IMG/VR virus record: IMGVR_UViG_3300007619_000002
Coordinates: 1 to 64,000 of that record
Strand: one strand, 5' to 3'
DNA length: 64,000 nt
From: a virus
A program made the position numbers and the translations under genes. Position 1 is the first letter of the stretch. Every line of letters starts with the position of its first letter. The notes beneath the pieces are model-generated. The model saw only the letters and a program-made list of their open reading frames with translations, had not been told where the DNA came from and made no database searches. Below, piece after piece: positions 29,942 through 36,904 of the stretch.

Positions 29942-30129
29942 ATGACCGTGAATAAAGAGAACATCCAGAAGGTTATCGACCTGATTTCCAAAGACGACGG
30001 CACGCATTTTCGCATGAATAGCTGGGTTGTTTATGTCGATTCTTCTCAGGATCGACAGACAACTCCAACGGATGGCTATGGAACAAGCGAGGTCAAAGAA
30101 TTTCTTGACTGCTCGACCGCGTTTTGTAT
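29942..30129 (+). pseudogene. 5' part of an array gene interrupted by the IS1595-type element
   Basis: Begins at the ATG at 29942 behind a normal array leader. The frame reads 62 codons and two bases up to the target duplication (30122-30129) and then runs into the element, where it ends at a chance stop at 30181. Joined to 32583-32880 it gives a 161-residue protein in one frame. The join falls in a Cys-(Ile/Leu)-x-Gly region that matches the intact paralogue at 33395. Function unknown. Confidence 0.85.
30122..30129. repeat. Left 8-bp target-site duplication (TTTTGTAT)
   Basis: TTTTGTAT at 30122-30129 is repeated at 32575-32582, flanking the element. Eight bases is the usual duplication length of IS1595-family transposition. 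Confidence 0.9.
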
Positions 30130-30325
30130 GGTGTCTACATACGTGTGTGACCCAAAAATTGAGGGACGAAAAAAGATATAAATTATTCCCTTTCCTGACC
30201 CTGCGAATCTTAATAATGTGTCTTCGGCAGCGGTGCCCCTTAACCCAAACGACGCCATAGCTGGCCAAGCCCCACGGAAGGAGGCTGTCAGGCTTGGACT
30301 ATCGAATGGAAAGGAGGTGCGCGAT

Positions 30326-30436
30326 ATGGCTTCTTGTTCTAAGAAACCGCGGCAGGTCCGCAGTGGAAAGAAACCTGGGCCGAAGAACGTCTCGGTTGAC
30401 GCCCATAAACGTTCGACGCCCAGCAAGTGCAATTAA
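30326..30436 (+). CDS. Small basic ORF inside the insertion element
   Basis: A 36-residue protein with a strong ribosome-binding site (AAGGAGGTG) and about a quarter Lys/Arg residues. It lies between the element's left end and the rhuM-type gene, on the opposite strand. It may be a real small passenger gene or chance; no homologue recognised. Confidence 0.35.
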   Translation: MASCSKKPRQVRSGKKPGPKNVSVDAHKRSTPSKCN

Positions 30437-30548
30437 CAGCGTTAATCCGTAGTTAAGACGGTACCGCTGCCACCGAGAAAATAACTGATTTGCGATCTTC
30501 TGAAATGCACAAAAACATACTGAGTCAACTTGTCGCACAATGTTAGAT

Positions 30549-31595
30549 CTAAGAACTGCTCAGAGCACGCTTATAAAGTTTATATTGCTCAATAGCGTGT
30601 TCGTCCGCTCTTTTGCGAGAGACTTTTCCTAAATCCCGCAATAATGGCCAATTGTTAAATTTTACGAATTCATCAAGCCTCGTTTTCACTTCGGTCATTG
30701 TGACCAAGCGCCCTTGATCCAATTGATCTTCAACATAATCCAACCACATGACAGTGGCTCTGTTTTTGACGCGCGCTTCTCCCTCGGCAAGATAATTATT
30801 TGCGATCTTGGCGTCCGATTGTGTCGGACCTCTTTTGCCGGAATAGTACGTAAGCCCCATATCTGGCTTCGAGGCATCTGCACGATGAAGAATAATTTCT
30901 GGCGCAGTCATAGACGCTGAAGCCCACAATAGCTTGTTTTCCATAGCCATATAGAAATTGCGAGCTTCTGCGCTCTGAGGGTCATAATCCTGACAAAGCG
31001 TGCAAAGCCGACGAACTTCACGATAGACATTTTGTGTCGAAGCTCGAATTTCGCGGGCAATCTCACGAAATTCATCTAATACATCTGGTTTTTCAGGATT
31101 TTTCAGACGCTCTTTATCGACGTAGAAGCCCTTCGTGAGAATTTGGAACAGCTTGTCTGTTGCCCATATCCTAAACATGGTTCCTTGTTTGGAACCCACG
31201 CGGTAACCAACTGATATTACCGCATTCAAGCCATATAGAGTTGTCGGCTTGGTAGGAGAAATATGCATTTTTTGCATATTTCCCTCTTCAGCCAATTCAC
31301 CTTCTTTAAAAACGTTAGCGATGTGTCGGCTAACAACTGACTGATCAACGCCAAACATATCGGCCATTTGAGCTTGCGTAGCCCATAAGGTGTCGCCTTC
31401 AAACCGAAGTGCAACTTCTATGCCCTTGCTGGTCGCATAGATTAGTACGCGATGGCCAGTATCATCCTCAACTAGGCGTACGGCTTGCTTGTTTGTCTCA
31501 TCCAATTCGCTGGGATCAGTCTGAATGAAGCGTGCCAGCGCTTCATCAAACTCCATATCCAAACTGACGGGAGGCTGGTATTTTCGTTTGGTCAT
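30549..31595 (-). CDS. rhuM: RhuM-family protein, passenger of the insertion element
   Basis: A 348-residue protein. The block WATQAQMADMFGVDQSVVSRHI (about residues 94-115, a helix-turn-helix-like unit), then an HISPTKPTTLYGLNAVISVGYRVGS stretch and MFRIWATDKL, are the signature of the RhuM (virulence-protein) family. Its ATG overlaps the transposase stop (ATGA), so the two are translated together. RhuM proteins are found on mobile elements and genomic islands; their biochemical role is not established. It is unlikely to be a phage function; it travelled with the element. Confidence 0.85.
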   Translation of the reverse strand: MTKRKYQPPVSLDMEFDEALARFIQTDPSELDETNKQAVRLVEDDTGHRVLIYATSKGIEVALRFEGDTLWATQAQMADMFGVDQSVVSRHIANVFKEGELAEEGNMQKMHISPTKPTTLYGLNAVISVGYRVGSKQGTMFRIWATDKLFQILTKGFYVDKERLKNPEKPDVLDEFREIAREIRASTQNVYREVRRLCTLCQDYDPQSAEARNFYMAMENKLLWASASMTAPEIILHRADASKPDMGLTYYSGKRGPTQSDAKIANNYLAEGEARVKNRATVMWLDYVEDQLDQGRLVTMTEVKTRLDEFVKFNNWPLLRDLGKVSRKRADEHAIEQYKLYKRALSSS

Positions 31596-32506
31596 GCGAT
31601 TAGGGCCTCATACGTCAAGCGTCCGTCCACGCGACCAAGGAAATCATTAATCCGCGCGCCTTCTGTCATCCCGCGACGGTTATACCTGTAACACATTTCG
31701 TCAAGATAGGATTGGAGGTGCTTTTTGCTTATCCAGTGATGAGTGCCATTCACTTGCCGCTTGAATAGGCTCCACGCTCCCTCAATGCCGTTGATGTGGC
31801 AGAAGAAGAGACGAACGTATTCGCCACGGCTGTGATTTACGGAATGACGCTTGTATGAACCATCAAGATGGCCGTATGCGGCTGCTTCATCAGTCATCAG
31901 ATTGGCCTTCGGATCGACATTCTCATCGACAATGCGCTTGATTGTCTTGCCTGTCAGATTTTCAACATGCTGAGCGCGCAACTCGCCACCGCGCTCAAGC
32001 ATTCCAAAGACCGTAGCTTTACCTTTGCCGCCCTGCTGACCAGTTTTCCGTTTACTGATTGGTTTGTTCGTCTCCTTGCCTCCCGTATACGTCTCATCAA
32101 GCTCAACATCGCCTTCAAGAGGCTTATTGAATGATTTGGTTTTGGAGGCATAGCGCAGACGATGGAGCACAAACCAAGCGGTTTTTTGTGTGATTTTTAG
32201 GTTCTTGGCCAGCTGAGTGCTGGCAATGCCTTTCTTGTGGCTAGTAATCAGCCAAATAGCCGCAAACCACTTCCGGAGCGGCAGCTTCGTATCCTCGAAG
32301 ATCGTGCCGACTTTGATCGAGAAACGCTTGCGGCACGATCCGCATTTGTGGGTACGATTGTCGCTGAAATGATAAATCTTGTCGTGACCACAAAGCGGGC
32401 AGAACTCACCATTCTTCCAGCGAATTGCGCGAAAATGATCAATTACTGACTGTTCGTCCGGAAACTGCTCAAAGAAATCATAAAGGCTGGTAATTTCTGT
32501 GGTCAT
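31592..32506 (-). CDS. IS1595-family (ISXO2-like) transposase
   Basis: A 304-residue protein from the ATG at 32506, with GGGAG upstream. It has an N-terminal zinc ribbon (CPLC..., CGSC, about residues 37-58) and an HTH region, then the DDE-type catalytic domain with VELDETYTGGKE (first acidic residue), LMTDEAAAY (second) and the NGIEGAWSLFKRQV block. It catalyses cut-out and insertion of the element with 8-bp duplication. It looks intact, so the element may be active. Confidence 0.93.
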   Translation of the reverse strand: MTTEITSLYDFFEQFPDEQSVIDHFRAIRWKNGEFCPLCGHDKIYHFSDNRTHKCGSCRKRFSIKVGTIFEDTKLPLRKWFAAIWLITSHKKGIASTQLAKNLKITQKTAWFVLHRLRYASKTKSFNKPLEGDVELDETYTGGKETNKPISKRKTGQQGGKGKATVFGMLERGGELRAQHVENLTGKTIKRIVDENVDPKANLMTDEAAAYGHLDGSYKRHSVNHSRGEYVRLFFCHINGIEGAWSLFKRQVNGTHHWISKKHLQSYLDEMCYRYNRRGMTEGARINDFLGRVDGRLTYEALIA

Positions 32507-32574
32507 GGCAATGCTCCCTTGCACCCTTAATATAGGAGCAAATTGCTTCTGGGTCAAGCTCGTATATAATCACC

Positions 32575-32582
32575 TTTTGTAT
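32575..32582. repeat. Right 8-bp target-site duplication (TTTTGTAT)
   Basis: Second copy of TTTTGTAT, directly next to the right end of the element at 32574. Confidence 0.9.
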
Positions 32583-32880
32583 CGCCGGATATGCCAATCT
32601 GCTCCGATTGGAAGAACAGGAGGCAGATCCCAAAGCCGTCAAGGGCGAGGACTTCCGGATTCAATTTGCCAATTCATGGCGAGCCGCTGGATGGCTCGGC
32701 ATCACGAATCTCGATCCTGACGAGCTGTTCATGAATGGCGGTGAATACAACGACATCCGTGATGAAATCGACGCGCTGCCCGCAACAGTGCGCCGTCAGG
32801 CTGCCATCAATGTTCTCTCCCATCTTCGGGATACCGGCGAAGTTGACTGGCGCTCTGCCATCGACCGCGCCAAGGCATAA
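32583..32880 (+). pseudogene. 3' part of the interrupted array gene
   Basis: The frame is open from the element end through the right target duplication to the stop at 32880 and lacks its own leader or ATG. It contains an FRIQFANSWRAAGWLGI region and a C-terminal LPATVRRQAAINVLSHLRDT helix followed by GEVDW. The same C-terminal pattern (helix, LRDNG, W) ends the intact protein at 33395-33703. Joined to 29942-30129 it gives an uninterrupted 161-codon gene. Confidence 0.85.
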
Positions 32881-32912
32881 TTGTCAGGGGAGCCCTTCGG
32901 GGCTCTCCGTTT

Positions 32913-32940
32913 GCTCATTTTCAGAGCATATGGAGGTAAC
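32913..32940 (+). promoter_or_regulatory. Array leader module, copy 14
   Basis: Mini-hairpin GCTC-ATTTTCA-GAGC (32913-32927), TGGAGGTAAC (32931-32940), ATG at 32944. The preceding hairpin is GGGGAGCCC-TTCG-GGGCTCTCC (32887-32908), with a UUCG tetraloop. Confidence 0.75.
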
Positions 32941-32943
32941 ACG

Positions 32944-33300
32944 ATGCCCGGTTTCAGATCCATTGGCGATCCGGAGCTGGCCGATGCCGCATGGCTGATC
33001 GGCCTGTCTCCAGCCGCGTTCAAGAAGACCTTCGTGCCGCTCCCCGTCAGCGTGGACGGCCGAAGAACCATTGCCCTGTGCATCAAGGCCAATCCGCCCG
33101 GTCAACCGCAGCGGACAATCCTGCACCCGCTTGCCATCGTTCCGCACCGGAAGATGTTCATTCAGGACATTCGCGGCGAGGTGCCACGCGAGATCCAGCG
33201 TGTCGAGGTCCATCCGATCGACGCACGCCATGCGCGCGTGATGCAGGGCGCACTTGACGATCCAGAGGCGTTTTTAAGCGTCTACTGGAACAGGAGTTAA
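32944..33300 (+). CDS. Accessory-array gene, hypothetical
   Basis: A 118-residue protein with a mixed alpha/beta pattern, including SPAAFKKTFVPLPVSVDGRR and a basic region around residues 65-95. No family recognised. Confidence 0.55.
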   Translation: MPGFRSIGDPELADAAWLIGLSPAAFKKTFVPLPVSVDGRRTIALCIKANPPGQPQRTILHPLAIVPHRKMFIQDIRGEVPREIQRVEVHPIDARHARVMQGALDDPEAFLSVYWNRS

Positions 33301-33358
33301 CCTCCGGGGAAAGGCTGGGTGGCAATGGTGCTGCCCAGCCAGACCTCGCATATATTTA

Positions 33359-33393
33359 GCCTATTTTCAGGCACATCCCAACATGGAGGTAAC
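33359..33393 (+). promoter_or_regulatory. Array leader module, copy 15
   Basis: Mini-hairpin GCCT-ATTTTC-AGGC (33359-33372), TGGAGGTAAC (33384-33393), ATG at 33395. The preceding hairpin is GGCTGGG/CCCAGCC (about 33313-33340). Confidence 0.7.
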
Positions 33394-33394
33394 G

Positions 33395-33703
33395 ATGAAG
33401 ACCGACAATATCAATCGCCTGATCGCGCATGTCGAAGGGCTTGAAGAGCAAATCCCCGACTGGAGGCCCAATCACTGCCTGTCAGGCATGATTCTGAAGA
33501 TGCAAGGCCGCGAAACGTTCGGCGAGACCACGACCCAAGTCATCAGCGATTTTACCGGCGCATCCGTTGAAGATGCAAACAGGCTGTCCTATCGCTTGGA
33601 TCAGGAATCGATGGAGAATTTCCCGCTCGAAAAGCAGAAGGAAACCATCATCCACGCCCTGACGACCCTGCGTGATAACGGCAAGGCCGTCTGGCTCTGG
33701 TAA
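33395..33703 (+). CDS. Accessory-array gene, paralogue of the interrupted gene
   Basis: A 102-residue protein. The N-terminal DNINRLIAHVEGLEE resembles the ENIQKVIDLI start of the interrupted gene. The CLSGMILKM region matches its CIAGYANLL. The C-terminal FPLEKQKETIIHALTTLRDNG matches LPATVRRQAAINVLSHLRDTG. This is therefore a duplicated family within the array. Function unknown. Confidence 0.6.
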   Translation: MKTDNINRLIAHVEGLEEQIPDWRPNHCLSGMILKMQGRETFGETTTQVISDFTGASVEDANRLSYRLDQESMENFPLEKQKETIIHALTTLRDNGKAVWLW

Positions 33704-33738
33704 CTATTTGGGGCGCTCTTTCGGGAGCGTCCCGCTTA

Positions 33739-33766
33739 GCCGATTATGGCACAAACTGGAGGTAAC
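33739..33766 (+). promoter_or_regulatory. Array leader module, copy 16
   Basis: Mini-hairpin GCC-GATTAT-GGC (33739-33750), TGGAGGTAAC (33757-33766), ATG at 33771. The preceding hairpin has GGGGCGCTC-type stems (about 33709-33733). Confidence 0.65.
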
Positions 33767-33770
33767 TGAC

Positions 33771-34133
33771 ATGGAAACCCGATACACGATCTACAATGTC
33801 GATGGCACCACCGAGGACCGAACGGTCGACTGGCCGAAAGAACCCGGATACGAAGCCGTCCGCAAGATCACCGACCCTGTGCTGAACGGCGCATGGCTCG
33901 AACACGTCACGGTTTTCGTCCGCGACACTCACCCTCACATCAAAGGATTCTCTGACGGCTATGCCGACATGTTCGTCGATGAAGAGGGCAAGCTCAAGGG
34001 CCTTCCCGTCAACCGATTGGCCACGGCCATCTATCGTGAAAACTGGCTGGTTCACAACCCCGGCAGCCGTGCGGAAGATCTCGACACGATAAACGGCCCG
34101 GCTCTGCTGTTTCACAGAAAGGTCTGGTACTGA
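33771..34133 (+). CDS. Accessory-array gene, DUF3846-like protein
   Basis: A 120-residue protein. The pattern MFVDEEGKLKGLPVNRLATAIY followed by a short strand and NGPALLFHRK matches DUF3846-type small phage proteins, whose function is not known. It is followed 2 bp later by the next gene without a leader module, so these two are translated as a pair. Confidence 0.6.
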   Translation: METRYTIYNVDGTTEDRTVDWPKEPGYEAVRKITDPVLNGAWLEHVTVFVRDTHPHIKGFSDGYADMFVDEEGKLKGLPVNRLATAIYRENWLVHNPGSRAEDLDTINGPALLFHRKVWY

Positions 34134-34135
34134 CC

Positions 34136-34396
34136 ATGCAGCCCTATAACGGGCACAAGAGCTACAATTACTGGAACGTCTCCCTGTGGCTGTTCAATGA
34201 TGAGCGTCTTTACGGGATCGTCAAAGAGGCTTTCCGGCCCATGAAAACACGCAAGCGGCGCACCCTTGAAGAAGCCGTTCATTTCGTGCGCCGCAGGCTC
34301 GAAGTCGATCTGAAAACGAGAGACCCTCACACACCGGACGGCGTTCCATTCCTGAAATCCTACATTCGTGAAGCCCTCAGGGGCTACGAAGATTAG
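34136..34396 (+). CDS. Accessory-array gene, conserved small phage protein
   Basis: An 86-residue protein. The N-terminus YNGHKSYNYWNVSLWLFND is a motif seen in small proteins of many phages (often encoded beside DUF3846 genes); the rest is a basic helical region. Unlike its neighbours it has no leader module and depends on the gene just upstream for translation. Confidence 0.65.
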   Translation: MQPYNGHKSYNYWNVSLWLFNDERLYGIVKEAFRPMKTRKRRTLEEAVHFVRRRLEVDLKTRDPHTPDGVPFLKSYIREALRGYED

Positions 34397-34420
34397 CGCC
34401 AAGCGTTATGAAATCCAAAA

Positions 34421-34430
34421 TGGAGGTAAC
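34421..34430 (+). promoter_or_regulatory. Array translation box, copy 17 (no clear mini-hairpin)
   Basis: TGGAGGTAAC (34421-34430), ATG at 34436. The 24 bp between the previous stop and the box do not form the usual mini-hairpin. Confidence 0.55.
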
Positions 34431-34435
34431 ATATC

Positions 34436-34540
34436 ATGATGAACTTTTTCTTGAGCAGCGAAAGAGGTGCGGGCGGCAACATGATCGGCCCGCTTCTCAT
34501 CATATTCGTTCTCATGATCCTGATCATGATTATGCTTTAA
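34436..34540 (+). CDS. Accessory-array gene, single-span membrane peptide
   Basis: A 34-residue peptide. After a short polar N-terminus with a Gly-rich turn, residues 17-34 are an unbroken hydrophobic stretch rich in Ile, Leu and Met, to the very end. It would insert in the inner membrane. Behind a standard TGGAGGTAAC box, so translation is likely. Role unknown. Confidence 0.55.
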   Translation: MMNFFLSSERGAGGNMIGPLLIIFVLMILIMIML

Positions 34541-34572
34541 AATTTGCGGGGTAGCTTCTGGCTACCCCCTTA

Positions 34573-34598
34573 GCTCATTCCGAGCATATGGAGGTAAC
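34573..34598 (+). promoter_or_regulatory. Array leader module, copy 18
   Basis: Mini-hairpin GCTC-ATTCC-GAGC (34573-34585), TGGAGGTAAC (34589-34598), ATG at 34604. The preceding hairpin is GGGGTAGC-TTCTG-GCTACCCC (34549-34569). Confidence 0.75.
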
Positions 34599-34603
34599 AC
34601 ACT

Positions 34604-34990
34604 ATGATGGACTTAGGCACAATCCGCGAACTGCAAGCCGATGCCGCGCTCCGTGCGGCCGAAGCCAAGCTGGAGCCGTGGATCGTCTGGCCGGACGATG
34701 TCGGCAATGTCGAGAGACTGCGCCGCATTCCCAATCTGGGCACCCATCTGCCGGATGGCTGGCGTCGGGTTGATTCGGTCGATGAGATCGGACCGCACCG
34801 CTCGCAATGGAATACCGGCAGGCCCGATGGCAAGCGCGGCTATTTCGTCGACAAGTCCGGCTTCGGAAGCCCTAATGAACCGGCACTGACCGCTCAGGAA
34901 ATGGCCGACCTGCTCAAACCCGGCTATGGTTATGCCATTGTCGAGGAAGGTCAGTTCCAGATCACCATCGGCGTGTTCAAGCAGACGTAA
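34604..34990 (+). CDS. Accessory-array gene, hypothetical
   Basis: A 128-residue protein: an N-terminal Ala/Glu-rich helix, then WIVWPDDVGNVERLRRIPNL and a beta-rich C-terminal half with GKRGYFVDKSGFG and a YGYAIVEEGQFQITIG end. No family recognised. Confidence 0.55.
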   Translation: MMDLGTIRELQADAALRAAEAKLEPWIVWPDDVGNVERLRRIPNLGTHLPDGWRRVDSVDEIGPHRSQWNTGRPDGKRGYFVDKSGFGSPNEPALTAQEMADLLKPGYGYAIVEEGQFQITIGVFKQT

Positions 34991-35025
34991 ATTGTCAGGA
35001 GGTCGGCCCCGGTCGGCCTCCGTTC

Positions 35026-35053
35026 GCTCATTTGAGCATACAATGGAGGTAAC
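35026..35053 (+). promoter_or_regulatory. Array leader module, copy 19
   Basis: Mini-hairpin GCTC-ATTT-GAGC (35026-35037), TGGAGGTAAC (35044-35053), ATG at 35056. The preceding hairpin has GGAGG/CCTCC stems around a GGTCGG repeat. Confidence 0.7.
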
Positions 35054-35055
35054 TT

Positions 35056-35268
35056 ATGACTGACGTTATCATTTCTGACTCGCTCGAAGCCATCACCATC
35101 ATCGAAGAGGAGCCCAACTCATCCGAAGAGCGCCAGCTTGCCGCATGGCAATATCTGCTCGACACCGGGCTGGTCTGGCAGCTTCAGGGCTTTTATGGCA
35201 GAACGGCCACGCGCATGATCGAGGCCGGACTGCTGACCCCGAAACAGGAAACCGTGGTTCACGAGTAA
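35056..35268 (+). CDS. Accessory-array gene, conserved small phage protein
   Basis: A 70-residue protein with an acidic N-terminus, then RQLAAWQYLLDTGLVWQLQG and FYGRTATRMIEAGLL, a sequence block found in many small phage proteins of unknown function (a helical LxDTGxVWQLQGxYGR motif). The following membrane-protein gene starts at the next base after its stop. Confidence 0.65.
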   Translation: MTDVIISDSLEAITIIEEEPNSSEERQLAAWQYLLDTGLVWQLQGFYGRTATRMIEAGLLTPKQETVVHE

Positions 35269-35619
35269 ATGGCAGCCGTTCAATCCATTCTGATCATTGC
35301 CGCCATCATCATGGCAATGGTCTTCATTGGCCGGGCGGCTGACCGCTGGGGGACCTTGCCGGGACCGAGCGACAGCACGATCCCGTTTCTGGTCTTCATG
35401 GCCCTGCCATGGGGCGGTCTCATCGTCTGGTTCATCTATATCGACAAATGGAACGGCGTGCTGTTCATCGTGCTGCTGCTGGCCTCTACGTTCCTTGGAG
35501 CGTTCATCGGCTATCAGGGCAGCAAATGGACCTATCTCGACCCGTATATGTGCATGATCGTCGGTGGCTGGATGTCTTTCATGGCGTCCGGCACGGTGCT
35601 TGCGCAGATCATCCTGTGA
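35269..35619 (+). CDS. Membrane protein with three or four transmembrane segments
   Basis: A 116-residue protein that is hydrophobic almost throughout: segments at about residues 4-22, 40-60, 63-82 and 92-114. It starts directly after the previous stop and has no leader module, so it is probably translated by coupling. Inner membrane; role unknown (possible exclusion or envelope protein). Confidence 0.65.
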   Translation: MAAVQSILIIAAIIMAMVFIGRAADRWGTLPGPSDSTIPFLVFMALPWGGLIVWFIYIDKWNGVLFIVLLLASTFLGAFIGYQGSKWTYLDPYMCMIVGGWMSFMASGTVLAQIIL

Positions 35620-35660
35620 CCTATCCGGCCCTTCGGGGCCGGTCTTTTTTGGAGACCCCC

Positions 35661-35996
35661 ATGAAAGGCGTCGACCTTCTGATCCTGAAAGACGAGCTGG
35701 GCCTGCCCAGCAACATGGCTCTCGTCAGAGCCTTCGGCATTTCAGAAACGTCCCTCTACACCCACCTCAGACGCGATCGAAACGTGCCCAAGATGATGGC
35801 GCTCGCCAGCGCGGCGCTCAGGGCCGGACTCGATCCCTACACCCTCCCGGACAATTACGACCTGCCCCGTATCATGCGGGAGAACAAACTCACCTTCCAA
35901 TGGCTGCGAAGCCAGTATGTCGGTATGGGGCCGCGCTTCAGTGATGAACGCCTTGTGCTCGAAGACATGCCGGACCGGCAGCTCCTGAGGTCTTGA
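35661..35996 (+). CDS. Small HTH protein, last gene of the array
   Basis: A 111-residue protein. A helix-turn-helix-like block (NMALVRAFGISETSLYTHLR, about residues 18-37) suggests DNA binding. It has a different translation site (GGAGACCCCC) from the array genes and follows a GGCCCTTCGGGGCC hairpin with a T-run (about 35624-35650), a possible internal terminator. It may be a regulator of the array. Confidence 0.55.
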   Translation: MKGVDLLILKDELGLPSNMALVRAFGISETSLYTHLRRDRNVPKMMALASAALRAGLDPYTLPDNYDLPRIMRENKLTFQWLRSQYVGMGPRFSDERLVLEDMPDRQLLRS

Positions 35997-36005
35997 TACA
36001 CAAAC

Positions 36006-36045
36006 AAAAACCCCCGGTACGCAATACCAGCGCCGGGGGTTTCTG
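36006..36045. terminator. Bidirectional rho-independent terminator between convergent genes
   Basis: CCCCCGG (36011-36017) pairs with CCGGGGG (36033-36039), flanked by A-rich and T-rich runs on both sides. It ends the plus-strand accessory array and the minus-strand unit containing the porin-like gene. Confidence 0.8.
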
Positions 36046-36115
36046 TTTCGAATGAGCCGTTAATCGTCTATGCAGGCTCACTGTCCATCAGTTCAGGCTG
36101 ATTGTCAAGCCCCGC

Positions 36116-36904
36116 TTAGAAACGATACGCGACGCCGACCTTGACGATGTGCAGATCAAGATCCGAGTGAAAGTTGTCGGTGTCGTAGGAGTTACCGCCA
36201 GTGAAGTTGTAATCAACCTCGCCAAGATCCATGTAGAGATACTCGCCGAAGATGCTGACGTTGTTCGTCAACTTCCATTCTCCGCCGCCACCAAGTGTCC
36301 AGCCGATATGGTTGCTCTCATTCGAGCCAGAGCCGCTCTGGTCTTCACCGTGAAAGGGCGCAATCGAGCTATCGACCATCGCCCAAGCGAGGCCGCCAGT
36401 CGCATAGACCAAAAGATTCGGCTTCAACAGATAACCAAAGCGAGCGCGAGCCGTGCCGAAGGCTTCAATCTCGGTCTCCATATTCCATGAGACGATGCTC
36501 TGCCCCTCGCTGCCGCCATCGGGATAGGGAACGAAGGTGTCGGACTGGTTAAGATCAGAGTAGGCAGCATCGACAACAACGCCGAGCACAACGCGATCAA
36601 ACTGCTGATCCCCGCCAAGACCTGCGCCAGCAAACCAACTATTGTCCTTGATAGACTTGTTGCCGGAGTCGAATACACCCCATTTATTTTCAACGTCAGG
36701 GCTGTTGTCGTCGTAAGAATACGAGCCATTCCAGCCAGCCCAGCCCCAGCCACCGAAGACCTGCCCATAGATCCCGGTCCATGCATCAGACGATGGCGCA
36801 TAGGTGTCTTGGTATACACCCCCCTTGTAGGGGTCGTTCACATCTGCCGCGGCAGCAGGGCCCGCGAGGCCGACTGCAAGTGCGACTGCAAGAATCTGTT
36901 TCAC
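36116..36904 (-). CDS. Outer-membrane beta-barrel protein (Omp25/RopB-like porin family)
   Basis: A 262-residue protein from the GTG at 36904, which has GGAGGT 5 bases upstream; the longer frame from 36949 adds residues in front of an obvious signal peptide (KQILAVALAVGLAGPAAAA, cleavage near residue 20). The mature protein is acidic, Gly/aromatic-rich and alternates in beta-strand fashion, ending in a C-terminal strand VKVGVAYRF with terminal Phe, the outer-membrane insertion signal. This matches small 8-stranded porins (Omp25/31) of Hyphomicrobiales. It is a host-type gene carried by the phage; a role in receptor masking or superinfection exclusion is plausible but unproven. Confidence 0.8.
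   Translation of the reverse strand: MKQILAVALAVGLAGPAAAADVNDPYKGGVYQDTYAPSSDAWTGIYGQVFGGWGWAGWNGSYSYDDNSPDVENKWGVFDSGNKSIKDNSWFAGAGLGGDQQFDRVVLGVVVDAAYSDLNQSDTFVPYPDGGSEGQSIVSWNMETEIEAFGTARARFGYLLKPNLLVYATGGLAWAMVDSSIAPFHGEDQSGSGSNESNHIGWTLGGGGEWKLTNNVSIFGEYLYMDLGEVDYNFTGGNSYDTDNFHSDLDLHIVKVGVAYRF

Larger units (their letters stand above)
30130..32574 (-). mobile_element. IS1595-family insertion element with passenger genes (2445 bp)
   Basis: The ends are imperfect inverted repeats starting GGTG and sharing ATACG and TGACCCA: left end 30130 onward reads GGTGTCTACATACG..TGACCCA, and the right end read inward from 32574 gives GGTGATTATATACG..TGACCCA. It is flanked by 8-bp duplications. It carries an ISXO2-like transposase, a rhuM-type gene coupled to it, and a small basic ORF. 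It is clearly more AT-rich than the phage DNA around it. The insertion splits an accessory-array gene. Confidence 0.93.

Noticed and set aside
30440-30560. First guess for the left end of the IS element near 30500, at a CTGAGTCAACTTG sequence
   Set aside because: It matches the right end only as a direct, not an inverted, repeat. The true left end at 30130 has good inverted repeats and an 8-bp target duplication.
24773-35053. Interpreting the repeated leaders as a CRISPR array or as integron attC sites
   Set aside because: The intervals are full genes of different length in one orientation, the repeats include ribosome-binding sites directly before start codons, and there are no integron core sites, integrase or cas genes.
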